36,599 nt of DNA. Origin: Minisyncoccota bacterium. Lineage in GTDB: Bacteria; Patescibacteriota; Minisyncoccia; Phycocordibacterales; UBA12079. Of the stretch, positions 8,802 through 17,589 are shown piece after piece. Positions within the stretch are counted from its first letter, which is position 1; the number at the start of each line of letters is the position of its first letter. Made by a program: the position numbers and the translations under genes. The notes below the pieces were generated by a model that saw only the letters and a program-made list of their open reading frames with translations, ran no database searches and was not told the origin of the DNA. The stretch lies in contig JAGMBS010000010.1 in NCBI GenBank assembly GCA_023129575.1, positions 1 through 36,599 of the forward strand, given 5' to 3'.

Positions 8802-10172
8802 ATGGCGGAAAAAAATAAAATTATGGAAAAAATCGTGTCTTTGTGCAAACGGCGGGGATTTATTTATCAGGGCTCGGAAATTTACGGAGGTCTGGGGGGA
8901 ACTTACAGTTGCGGGCCTTTGGGCGCGGAATTGAAAAACAACATCAAACAACTGTGGTGGAAAAAATTTGTGCAAGACCGGAGCGATATTGTGGGAATGG
9001 ACGGTCCGATTTTATTGCATCCGAAATTATGGGAGGCGTCCGGGCATACGGCGGGATTTCGGGACGCCCTGGTGGATTGTAAAGAATGCAAAAAAAGATT
9101 TCGCGCGGACCATCTTGTGGCGGACGCGCTGGGACAGGACTTGGAAGGCCAAAACGAGCAAATGTCCGAATTAATAAAAAAAGAAAAAATTAAATGTCCG
9201 AATTGCGGGAAGACGAATTGGACTGCTGTCCAGGATTTCAATTTGATGTTTAAGACCCAAATAAACAGTATTGAGGAGGATGTTTATTTAAGGCCGGAAA
9301 CGGCGGGCGCGATTTTTATTGAATTCAAAAATATCTTAGATTCCACGCGAATGACATTGCCGTTCGGCATCGCGCAAATCGGCAAGGCGTTCAGAAATGA
9401 AATCGTGGCGGGTCATTTTATTTTTCGCCTCCGCGAATTTGAGATGATGGAAATAGAATATTTTATTCACCCCCAAACGGACTGGCCGCCGTTGTTTGAG
9501 AATTGGCTGAAACAACAGGAAGAATTCATAATGGAATTGGGCGCCCGGAAAGAAGATTTACGAAGATTTGAGCACCCCAAAGAAAAATTATCGCATTATT
9601 CCCGCAAGACGGTTGATATTGAATATAAATTTCCGTTCGGTTTTAAGGAATTATTCGGTTTAGCCCATCGCGGCGATTTTGATTTAACCCAGCACTCCAA
9701 ATTCTCCAATGAAAAACTTGAATATTTTGACCAAGAAAAGAACGAACGGTTTATTCCGCATATTTTGGAACCGACTTTTGGAGTGGAGCGGAGTTTGCTC
9801 GTGGCGATTTTATCCGCGTACACCGAAGAAGAAGTTGCCGGCGAAAAAAGAATTGTTCTTAAATTTCCAAAACATATCGCGCCGGTGAAAGTGGCGATTT
9901 TGCCTTTGTCTAAAAAGGAGGAATTAACCCGTCCCGCCCAAGAAATTTTTGATAATCTCAAAAGCGAATTTGTCTGCCAATACGACGAAACCCAATCAAT
10001 CGGAAAAAGATACAGGCGGCAAGATGAAATCGGCACGCCCTATTGCGTCACTTATGATTTTGATTCCCTGGACGACAAGTCCGTGACCGTCCGCGACCGC
10101 GACACAATGAAGCAAGACCGCCTAAAAATTCCCGAATTAAAGGACTATCTAAAAGAAAAATTCACGGAATAA
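8802..10172 (+). CDS. glyS: Glycyl-tRNA synthetase (dimeric type)
   Basis: RRGFIYQGSEIYGGLGGTYSCGPLGAELKNNIK; LRPETAGAIFIEFKN; EPTFGVERSLLVAIL. Confidence 0.96.
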   Translation: MAEKNKIMEKIVSLCKRRGFIYQGSEIYGGLGGTYSCGPLGAELKNNIKQLWWKKFVQDRSDIVGMDGPILLHPKLWEASGHTAGFRDALVDCKECKKRFRADHLVADALGQDLEGQNEQMSELIKKEKIKCPNCGKTNWTAVQDFNLMFKTQINSIEEDVYLRPETAGAIFIEFKNILDSTRMTLPFGIAQIGKAFRNEIVAGHFIFRLREFEMMEIEYFIHPQTDWPPLFENWLKQQEEFIMELGARKEDLRRFEHPKEKLSHYSRKTVDIEYKFPFGFKELFGLAHRGDFDLTQHSKFSNEKLEYFDQEKNERFIPHILEPTFGVERSLLVAILSAYTEEEVAGEKRIVLKFPKHIAPVKVAILPLSKKEELTRPAQEIFDNLKSEFVCQYDETQSIGKRYRRQDEIGTPYCVTYDFDSLDDKSVTVRDRDTMKQDRLKIPELKDYLKEKFTE

Positions 10173-10214
10173 TTTTTAATTTATTTGCTTTTCGCCTCTT
10201 TGTATTTACGCAAT

Positions 10215-10242
10215 TGATTAACTCAACCCGTTGAGTTAATCA
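10215..10242. repeat. Palindrome, CTCAAC/GTTGAG family
   Basis: TGATTAACTCAAC-CC-GTTGAGTTAATCA, 13-bp arms. Confidence 0.85.
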
Positions 10243-10268
10243 GAGAAAAATAGAAAAATAACCGCAAA

Positions 10269-10303
10269 CTTAAAACTTGGACATAGTATGTCCAAGTTTT
10301 AAG
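10269..10303. repeat. Palindrome, ACTTGG/CCAAGT family
   Basis: CTTAAAACTTGGACATA-G-TATGTCCAAGTTTTAAG, perfect 17-bp arms. Confidence 0.88.
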
Positions 10304-10319
10304 AAAAGGGGCGGGGTTG

Positions 10320-10350
10320 AAAAATTGAGAGGCAAAACCTCTCAATTTTT
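10320..10350. repeat. Hairpin element, copy 1 flanking the AlbA gene
   Basis: AAAAATTGAGAGG-CAAAA-CCTCTCAATTTTT; same arms at 12180-12210. Confidence 0.85.
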
Positions 10351-10371
10351 TTGAAGAAATTGTTTTTTTGT

Positions 10372-10392
10372 AAAAAGGTGGCCGACCCCGTT
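10372..10392 (+). repeat. Island-boundary inverted repeat, left copy
   Basis: AAAAAGGTGGCCGACCCCGTT; its reverse complement with one mismatch occurs at 18997-19017. Confidence 0.7.
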
Positions 10393-10552
10393 CCTTGCTG
10401 TTTTTGTTTTGACGGAGGGTTGTTTTAGAGTTTTAGGATATGATAATGAAAAACCACATTTTCTTTAATTTTGCAAAGAAAACCCTATTTTACTCCATAA
10501 AATTAACCCCTTAAAATCTCTTAATATTTACCCTTGCAAAGAGAGATGTTTT

Positions 10553-11980
10553 TTAAATATTTTGTAATTCCTCAATATTTGCCAATTTATACTTTACATC
10601 TTTAGGATTATGAGATTTAGCTTCTATTTTCAATAGTAAACCTTTCTCTACCCATTTTCTAAACATACGCGACATCTTATGAGTTTGCACTACCCCTGTG
10701 ATATCTCTAGCTATCTTATTATTAAGATATTTCTTTTCTTCCAAATATTTCTTAATCTTTTCCCACTCTGTTGGTTGTTCCTCGTTCAGAAAAACAACAT
10801 TTACAGAATCCTCATACATTGGATAAGTAAAAAATATTGGTTGGTAAAGATTTTTCTTGTTCATTTCTATTCTCATGGCGCGCACTCCTTCATTTAAATT
10901 AAGATTTGGCGGTTCAGGAAATTCTCGCAAATGTTCAACCAGTAAATTATTTCTTTCCCCATCAGATCGGACATATCCAATATTTGATTTGGTTATATTA
11001 TATGGAAACAATCCTGGACTTAAAATTTCCAACCTATCCTCAAAAATTCTTATTTCTATATCTCTTTTTAGGTGGTAATCTCTGTGAATAACCGCATTCG
11101 TAATGGCTTCTTTGACTGCTCGTTCTGGAATTTTATAAGTATTTATAAACCCTGAACGGATTACAACACCAGATTTCAAAAGACTAAGCACATATTCTTG
11201 GGTATTTCTTATAATATCAATTATTGGTCCTCCTATAGTTTTGGGGTTTCCTAAATAATTTGGCGCTTCTCCAAATTTTTCAATTGTGCCACGCAATTGG
11301 ATAATCCTTATTGCGCATTTTGTATCCAATAAATTTGCAGGAAACTGCGCAAATAACAACACTGCCGCTCTTGTAGGGTTTAGTTGGCTATTATTATTCT
11401 TCCTAGCTAATCCTGTTTGAAATAAAATATCTTCTATTTTCCCTTCTGTAATTTTTCTATTTTTACGCCAATCTTCAAAAAAACTTGTTTGAAGAAGTTC
11501 AAAACTAACATCAGCCAACTCTTTGTCTGCTTTTTCAAAACCTTTTGCATAACTAAATTTTACAATTTCTTGCGGAATTAATTTTTTATTACTCTTATGC
11601 AAACGAATCCACACCCGATCATCTATTGAATAAAAAGATTCCGTTGCTTTAGATATGTTTAAAAGCGCTATTGTCTTGTCATCTGATATTTTAATTAAAT
11701 TTGGATTCAAATTAGAAATAGGCGGAATAATCCTTTTTATTTCTTGAAAAATTTCATCAACCAATTCTTTATTTTCTTCAATACCAAAAATTCTGTCAAA
11801 TCCTTTTAACTGTGTTTTTTCTGGATCATCAATTCCAAAAATAATAGTTCCACCATCTGTATTTGCCATAGCCACGATTGTTTGAATAGTCTTTTTTACA
11901 ACTTTTTTACCTTCAAGACGCTTAAACTCGATAGCTTGCGTCTCTTCGGGAATATTTAAAATTTCTTCCACTTTTTCCAT
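10553..11980 (-). CDS. AlbA_2/schlafen-type ATP-binding putative regulator (COG2865-like)
   Basis: EFKRLEGKKVVKKTIQTIVAMANTDGGTIIFGIDD; KEAITNAVIHRDYHLKRDIEIRIFEDRLEILSPG. Confidence 0.85.
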   Translation of the reverse strand: MEKVEEILNIPEETQAIEFKRLEGKKVVKKTIQTIVAMANTDGGTIIFGIDDPEKTQLKGFDRIFGIEENKELVDEIFQEIKRIIPPISNLNPNLIKISDDKTIALLNISKATESFYSIDDRVWIRLHKSNKKLIPQEIVKFSYAKGFEKADKELADVSFELLQTSFFEDWRKNRKITEGKIEDILFQTGLARKNNNSQLNPTRAAVLLFAQFPANLLDTKCAIRIIQLRGTIEKFGEAPNYLGNPKTIGGPIIDIIRNTQEYVLSLLKSGVVIRSGFINTYKIPERAVKEAITNAVIHRDYHLKRDIEIRIFEDRLEILSPGLFPYNITKSNIGYVRSDGERNNLLVEHLREFPEPPNLNLNEGVRAMRIEMNKKNLYQPIFFTYPMYEDSVNVVFLNEEQPTEWEKIKKYLEEKKYLNNKIARDITGVVQTHKMSRMFRKWVEKGLLLKIEAKSHNPKDVKYKLANIEELQNI

Positions 11981-12051
11981 AATTTTATCTTCTTAATTTT
12001 TATTCCTTTATTATATCACAACGGGCAAAAGCAAATGAGAGAAAAAGCAAC

Positions 12052-12210
12052 GGGCGGAAAGCTTCGCTTTCCGCCCTTGCCGTATTGCCGTAGTCCAACT
12101 ACGGCAATTTTATAAATTCCCAATGGCTCAACCCATTGAGCCGTTGGGGAGGAGTGAAAAACAAGAAAAAACGGGATTGAAAAATTGAGAGGCAACACCT
12201 CTCAATTTTT
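12052..12210. repeat. Cluster of four different hairpins
   Basis: GGGCGGAAAGC-TTC-GCTTTCCGCCC; ATTGCCGTAGT-CCA-ACTACGGCAAT; CAATGGCTCAA-CCCA-TTGAGCCGTTG; AAAAATTGAGAGG-CAACA-CCTCTCAATTTTT. Confidence 0.9.
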
Positions 12211-12327
12211 GTTTTGGCGGGGGTTTTTTGAGTTAAGTTTTGGGAGATTAAGAGATTGTGAATTGGGCGGTGTAAATAAAAGAGGGCTGACCCCATTTAC
12301 CATTTATTCTGTTTTTTGTCGGACAAA

Positions 12328-13029
12328 TTATAATCGTGCGACAAGTTCTTTATAGGCAGTAATAATATATGGTACCTGTAGCATTATAGTTTCCGTGTCA
12401 ACATTAGCCAAAGGATTATGTGCAGAAACATCACCAAGAAATTTAATTCCCTTAATTTTTTGAGCTGTTTTAGGTGTTAGAATTGGGATTCCTTTGATTT
12501 TCTCTTTTGCCGCAATGTTTATCATTTTCTCAAGACCCATCAAACCACCAGGAAAACTTTTGTCTTCAATCTTTGCCCCGATGCCGTTTTGTGCAAAAAC
12601 AATGTAAATCAATTTTTCTAAAATCTTACGTAGAAGAAAAGCTGTACACGTTCCACTTGTACCAAAATTTAAACGGAGATCATTGAGTTCAGTTCCAAAA
12701 TTTTTACCAAGCTTACTAATAAACTCTTCTGAAAATAAATCTTCTTCTATGCTCGCAACCTTTTTACTCACAGGACTAATTTTTTGAACATATCGAAATG
12801 AACAGCACTTTCCCGTACGCCTAAGAAATGACGCATTAGTAAGCGCCTTGCTTACATCAACCGGAGAAAAATTGTGCCCCCACTTCTTTGTTATACGTTC
12901 CGAAACCTCTTGTAACGAATGCCCGTCCTTAAAAAAACCTCCTTTCCAAAGCGTATCTGTGCAGAGAGAGGCATTTACGATTTTTTTATTCTTCTTTTTC
13001 ATAAAAATTTTGCTCGTCTTTTGTGACAC
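12328..13029 (-). CDS. Uncharacterised protein, wHTH-like N-terminus and DUF4145/HEPN-like C-terminus
   Basis: FLLRKILEKLIYIVFAQNG...KIKGIKFLGDVSAHNPLANVD; GTG start overlaps the upstream stop. Confidence 0.55.
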   Translation of the reverse strand: MSQKTSKIFMKKKNKKIVNASLCTDTLWKGGFFKDGHSLQEVSERITKKWGHNFSPVDVSKALTNASFLRRTGKCCSFRYVQKISPVSKKVASIEEDLFSEEFISKLGKNFGTELNDLRLNFGTSGTCTAFLLRKILEKLIYIVFAQNGIGAKIEDKSFPGGLMGLEKMINIAAKEKIKGIPILTPKTAQKIKGIKFLGDVSAHNPLANVDTETIMLQVPYIITAYKELVARL

Positions 13030-13250
13030 TAAACATAGTACTTATATATCTTCCCATCTTTTTTTCGTTTGATTTCCCCTCTTCTTAATAAATAGAGTAA
13101 ATTAACCCTTATGTCTTGAGGTTTTTCGTTAAAACCAAATATGTCTTTCAGTTCTTTTTTTATTTCTTCCGCGTCCTTGGAAGATTTATTAAGCACCCTC
13201 ATGATTTTTTCGGAAGCACTTACTTTTTGTTTTTTCTTTTTCATATACAT
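13029..13250 (-). CDS. Small winged-helix-like protein
   Basis: KIMRVLNKSSKDAEEIKKELKDIFGFNEKPQDIRVNLLYLLRRGEIKRKKDGKIYKYYV. Confidence 0.5.
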   Translation of the reverse strand: MYMKKKKQKVSASEKIMRVLNKSSKDAEEIKKELKDIFGFNEKPQDIRVNLLYLLRRGEIKRKKDGKIYKYYV

Positions 13251-13265
13251 TTATTTAGTTAGTTT

Positions 13266-13670
13266 TTAAAGCTCTTCTTCTACATATTTTTCGCCTGTGG
13301 ATGTCAACTCCCATGCTTTTTTAGTTTCTTTTTTTTCTGCCGCCTCCATTAGTAAACCATGTGCGATATTTTTGTTCACTGCATCATTGATATTTTTCGG
13401 TTTTTTTTCTTTAGCCGAACGGAATGCAATTTCAAGATCCGCGACATTAAAGCTCTTCATACTTTCCATCCGTTCAAGATAATAAGCAAGGGCCAAGGTT
13501 TTTTGGATTTCAGTTTTCAACACTTTTGTCATTAAGAATTCTTTTGCGGATAACTTCTTTGGTTTGGATGTCGTGGGCACTGCACTACGCAAGGATATCT
13601 CCAGTGTTGCAACTCGCTTTTCAAGTTCTTCTATTCGTTCTTTTATCGTTTTTTTTGTATTCATAAACAA
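13266..13670 (-). CDS. Coiled-coil plus wHTH-like protein, unknown function
   Basis: KERIEELEKRVATLEISLRS...FNVADLEIAFRSAKEKKPKNINDAVNKNIAHGLLMEAAEKKETKKAWELTSTGEKYVEEEL. Confidence 0.5.
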   Translation of the reverse strand: MFMNTKKTIKERIEELEKRVATLEISLRSAVPTTSKPKKLSAKEFLMTKVLKTEIQKTLALAYYLERMESMKSFNVADLEIAFRSAKEKKPKNINDAVNKNIAHGLLMEAAEKKETKKAWELTSTGEKYVEEEL

Positions 13671-13676
13671 TTAAGA

Positions 13677-14069
13677 TTAATTGTTAAATTGTTTGACCAT
13701 CTTTGGAATACGATGCGCGGGTATAAAGTATCGACTTCCTTTATCTTTTTTAATTTTATGTGAATCGTATAATCGCTTGAGCGTTGATTTAACGCTACCA
13801 TCTGCCATAATAGAAAGGTCAATAAGTTCACCTTGCGTGATACCATCATCTTCATTAAAAAACAACGCACGTGCTTTAACTGCAGCGAGGATAATTTCTA
13901 TCTTCTGCGCGTTACTTTTCAGAGCATTGAATGTATCGTGGAAACTGAATTCCTTGGAACTCTCATCTATAATTAAAAAAGGTTTCAGAAGCTCTGCTAA
14001 TTTTTGTCTGTTTATTGCTCTCACATCGCTTGAAAAAAGAGAGGCGAGAGGATCTGTTTTTTTGTTCAT
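13677..14069 (-). CDS. wHTH-like protein, unknown function
   Basis: DDGITQGELIDLSIMADGSVKSTLKRLYDSHKIKKDKGSRYFIPAHRIPKMVKQFNN. Confidence 0.5.
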   Translation of the reverse strand: MNKKTDPLASLFSSDVRAINRQKLAELLKPFLIIDESSKEFSFHDTFNALKSNAQKIEIILAAVKARALFFNEDDGITQGELIDLSIMADGSVKSTLKRLYDSHKIKKDKGSRYFIPAHRIPKMVKQFNN

Positions 14070-14388
14070 ATTCTCTATACTATATTACGCTAAATAAAAA
14101 AGCAACCCCAAAAACAATGTGCATTGCTTTTACACTTATGTCAAATCATCCTGCAAGAGAAAGTTAATGAATATGTGACTGTATCTAAGGGTTTTAACGA
14201 GAGATGATTATATTAGAGTATTTTGATTTTAGCTTTAAAGAAAATATAGCAGACAGAGTATTTAGTTGCATTACTAACTTATCGTTTGTAAAGATAGATA
14301 TATCCATATTTATCTACCTAATTATAGCTATAGGATAAATAATTGTGGAACTATTTTTGTATTTAATTAAACAATACAACAAAGGTCA

Positions 14389-14544
14389 TTAGAAAAGAGC
14401 TTCTATTTCCTTCACAACCCCTTTCGTTTTAACCAACGCCACAATAATTTTTTGATAGTGTTCTATGTCTGAATTTATTAAAATGCGGTCTTTGAGCCAT
14501 TTTTGCGCCGGCTGATAACCGCCAATGTGGAAATTCCAGACCGA
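14389..14544 (-). pseudogene. C-terminal relic of a type ISP-like restriction/modification enzyme
   Basis: Minus-strand translation SVWNFHIGGYQPAQKWLKDRILINSDIEHYQKIIVALVKTKGVVKEIEALF*, preceded immediately by a stop codon; not in the ORF track. Confidence 0.7.
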
Positions 14545-14550
14545 TTACAG

Positions 14551-14571
14551 AGCCCGCAATGGGGCTTTTTT
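14551..14571 (+). terminator. Terminator-like hairpin
   Basis: AGCCCGCAATGGGGCTTTTTT. Confidence 0.55.
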
Positions 14572-14614
14572 GTTTGACTGGAAAAAATACGGGTTTTATG
14601 GGAAAATGTAGCGT

Positions 14615-16156
14615 ATGGAACAAATAAAAAACAGGACTTTATTTTTTGGAGATAATTTGGATATTTTGCGGGAAAAAATTCCGGATGAAACTTTTGATTT
14701 GATTTATCTTGACCCGCCTTTTAATTCAAAAAGGGATTATAATGTTTTGTTTAAGGAAGGACTGCAAGACAGCCAAGCGCAAATCAGAGCATTTGAAGAC
14801 AGTTGGCGTTGGACCAGGGAAGCGGAAAGCGTGTTTGAAGAATTGGTTGGAGTCAAAAAATCCAAAACAAAAATAAATCAAAATATATCCGAGTTGATGC
14901 AAGCGTTAGAAAAAATGGTTGGTAGAAATGATATGTTGGCGTATTTGGTAATGATGACTGTTAGGTTGATTGAATTGCATCGGGTTTTGAAAAAGACGGG
15001 CAGTTTGTATTTGCATTGCGACCCAACCGCCAGCCATTATTTGAAAATTATTCTTGATACAATTTTTGGTAAGAAAAATTTCCAAAATGAAATTGTGTGG
15101 AGTTATAATGTCGGTGGTAAGGGTAAAAAACATTTTGCAAGAAAGCATGACATTATATTTTTTTATAGCAAAAGCGATGATTATTTTTTTGACGGCTTAG
15201 CTGTTGGTGTCCACAGAGATACAGGAACTAAAAGTTTTGGAGGTAAGATTGGAGTAGATAAAGAAGGAAGAAAATACCAAGATAAAATTGTAAGAAAAAC
15301 AGGTAAAGTATACAGATATTATTTAGATGAAGGTAAAATTCCTGAAGATGTTTGGCAAATTCAGTCAATTCAATCTCAATCTAAAGAACGACTTGGCTAT
15401 CCAACCCAAAAACCGGAGGTGCTTTTAGAAAGAATTATAAAAGCGTCATCAAACGAGGGTGATTTGGTTTTAGACCCGTTTTGCGGTTGCGGGACGACGG
15501 TTGCGGTGGCCGAGAAATTGCATCGCAAATGGGTCGGTATTGACATTACAACGCTTGCGATTAATCTTGTTAAGCATAGGTTAAGAGATCAATTTGCCGG
15601 AAGAATTATCAAAATTCATCTTGACGGCCTGCCAAAAGATATGGCGGGCGCGAAAGCATTATTTAAAAAAGACCCTTTTGAATTTGAATATTGGGTTTTG
15701 GATTTAGTTAACGCTATGCCGGCGCAAAGTAAGACAAAAGGAAATATGCGAGGCGCTGATAAAGGTATTGACGGCGTTATTACATTTGTAAAAGGAGTTG
15801 ATAATAAAGGCGACCCGGAATTCGGGAAAGCCATTGTCCAAGTAAAGGGCGGGGGCGTGCAAAGAAAAGACATCGCCACGCTTAAGGGAGATTTGGAAAG
15901 GGAAAAAGCGGACGCGGGTATTTTAATAACATTGGAAGAACCGACTCGGCCCATGAGAGAGGAGGCGGTTGGCGCCGGGGTTTTCAAATTATCTTTTAGC
16001 CCCAAAGAGTTCTCAAAAATACAAATAATTACTATAAAAGAATTACTGCGATTAAACAGACAACCCGATTTGCCCAGTTGGACAGAACCTTATTACAAAG
16101 AAGCCAAAAGAGTGGAAGAAGATTTCTCAAAAAATCAGCTTGGTTTGGGGATGTAA
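14615..16156 (+). CDS. Fused DNA methyltransferase (N4/N6, beta-type motif order) and Mrr-like PD-(D/E)XK nuclease
   Basis: [18 protein letters not shown] (motif IV) before [27 protein letters not shown] (motif I); C-term [14 protein letters not shown]...[35 protein letters not shown]. Confidence 0.85.
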   Translation: MEQIKNRTLFFGDNLDILREKIPDETFDLIYLDPPFNSKRDYNVLFKEGLQDSQAQIRAFEDSWRWTREAESVFEELVGVKKSKTKINQNISELMQALEKMVGRNDMLAYLVMMTVRLIELHRVLKKTGSLYLHCDPTASHYLKIILDTIFGKKNFQNEIVWSYNVGGKGKKHFARKHDIIFFYSKSDDYFFDGLAVGVHRDTGTKSFGGKIGVDKEGRKYQDKIVRKTGKVYRYYLDEGKIPEDVWQIQSIQSQSKERLGYPTQKPEVLLERIIKASSNEGDLVLDPFCGCGTTVAVAEKLHRKWVGIDITTLAINLVKHRLRDQFAGRIIKIHLDGLPKDMAGAKALFKKDPFEFEYWVLDLVNAMPAQSKTKGNMRGADKGIDGVITFVKGVDNKGDPEFGKAIVQVKGGGVQRKDIATLKGDLEREKADAGILITLEEPTRPMREEAVGAGVFKLSFSPKEFSKIQIITIKELLRLNRQPDLPSWTEPYYKEAKRVEEDFSKNQLGLGM

Positions 16157-16296
16157 AATTACAAAATTACGAGGTTGAAAAATAATTTTATGAACTGCTT
16201 AATTTTAGTTGGAATAGTAGGAATTATTATCGGGAGAGAAGAATATTTAGAATATCAGCGTAATAAAATATTCATTCATAATTGAACTTTTATGTT

Positions 16297-17130
16297 ATGA
16301 CTCAAGAAATTACAACAAAGATAGCGATTTTTCAAAAAAAAGAAATTCGTAAAATTATTTATAAAAACGAATGGTGGTTTTCTGTTGCTGATGTGGTGGA
16401 GGCGCTTACTGATACAGTGGATGCCAAGGATTATATTAAAAAAATGAGAAAAAGGGACAAAGAACTTAATTTCTACTGGGGGACAAATTGTCCCCTGCTT
16501 GAAATGATTGCAAAGGATGGTAGAAAAAGAAAAATTACCAGCGCAAATACAGAAGGAATTTTTCGTATTATCCAGTCAATTCCGTCTCCAAAAGCCGAGC
16601 CATTCAAACATTGGTTAGCAAAAGTGGGCTATGAGCGAGTTCAAGAAATTGAAGATCCTGAATTGGCAACCAAAAGAACAAGAATACTTTATAAACTTAA
16701 GGGGTATTCTGAAAATTGGATAGAAAAACGAATGCGCGGAATTGCTATTCGCGAAGAATTGACGGATGAATGGCAAAAACGAGGCGTAAAAGAACAAAAA
16801 GAATATGAAATTTTGACCGCTGAAATTTCCAAAGCCACTTTTGGCGTAACACCGAGTGAATATAAAAAATTAAAAAGACTGAAACGGCAAAATTTACGCG
16901 ATCATATGAATGACTTGGAATTAATTTTCAATATGCTCGGCGAGCGAGTGACAACGGAAATTTCTCAGCAAGAAAAGCCGGATACTTTTGTAAAAAACAA
17001 AAAGGTAGCAGAGAGGGGCGGAAGCATTGCTGGAAACGCTCGGAAACAAACGGAAAAAGAATTAGACAGACCGGTTGTATCAAAAGAAAACTATTTGCCA
17101 AAATCAGGAGATAAGAAAAAATTGAAATAA
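16297..17130 (+). CDS. BRO-N / DinD-like protein
   Basis: KIAIFQKKEIRKIIYKNEWWFSVADVVEALTDTVDAKDYIKKMRKRD...EGIFRIIQSIPSPKAEPFKHWLAKVGYERVQEIEDPEL; ATG 16297 preferred over TTG 16282. Confidence 0.85.
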   Translation: MTQEITTKIAIFQKKEIRKIIYKNEWWFSVADVVEALTDTVDAKDYIKKMRKRDKELNFYWGTNCPLLEMIAKDGRKRKITSANTEGIFRIIQSIPSPKAEPFKHWLAKVGYERVQEIEDPELATKRTRILYKLKGYSENWIEKRMRGIAIREELTDEWQKRGVKEQKEYEILTAEISKATFGVTPSEYKKLKRLKRQNLRDHMNDLELIFNMLGERVTTEISQQEKPDTFVKNKKVAERGGSIAGNARKQTEKELDRPVVSKENYLPKSGDKKKLK

Positions 17131-17161
17131 AATTAAAGTTTTATTTAATAAAAATAAAAAT

Positions 17162-17479
17162 ATGAACTGTTTAGTTTTAATTTTAGTTGGAATAGTAGGA
17201 ATTATTATTGGGGGTTATTTTGGTTCCAAAAAGAAAAAGTGTTTGATTTTTGGGCAAAGTAAAAAGAAGCAAGAAAACAAAGCAAAAATTTTGGAATTTT
17301 TGAGAGAGCATGGGAAAAACCTGCCTGCCGGCAGGCAGGTTACAAATAATAATGTTGAAAAATTGTGCGGGGTTTCGCACGCTACCGCGGAAAGGTATTT
17401 GAATGAATTGGAAAAAGACGGAAAACTAACTCAGCACGGCAAAATCGGACAAAATGTTTTTTACACATTGAAATTTTGA
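17162..17479 (+). CDS. N-terminal-TM, winged-helix protein with palindrome-encoded linker
   Basis: MNCLVLILVGIVGIIIGGYFG TM; ILEFLREHGKN-LPAGRQV-TNNNVEKLCGVSHATAERYLNELEKDGKLTQHG. Confidence 0.65.
   Translation: MNCLVLILVGIVGIIIGGYFGSKKKKCLIFGQSKKKQENKAKILEFLREHGKNLPAGRQVTNNNVEKLCGVSHATAERYLNELEKDGKLTQHGKIGQNVFYTLKF
17318..17341. repeat. Perfect 24-bp palindrome in the coding sequence
   Basis: AACCTGCCTGCC|GGCAGGCAGGTT encoding LPAGRQV. Confidence 0.92.
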
Positions 17480-17508
17480 TTAACTCAACCCGTTGAGTTA
17501 ATCAAAAT
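17473..17508. repeat. Palindrome overlapping a stop codon, CTCAAC/GTTGAG family
   Basis: ATTTTGATTAACTCAAC-CC-GTTGAGTTAATCAAAAT, 17-bp arms; the gene's TGA lies in the left arm. Confidence 0.88.
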
Positions 17509-17518
17509 ATAAAATTTC

Positions 17519-17547
17519 TTCACTTGGGGCTCCAAGCCCCAAGTGAA
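17519..17547. repeat. Palindrome, ACTTGG/CCAAGT family
   Basis: TTCACTTGGGGCT-CCA-AGCCCCAAGTGAA. Confidence 0.85.
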
Positions 17548-17589
17548 AGTGTTTTTAGACCTATTCCACCCAAATTGGGGCAGGTTTTA

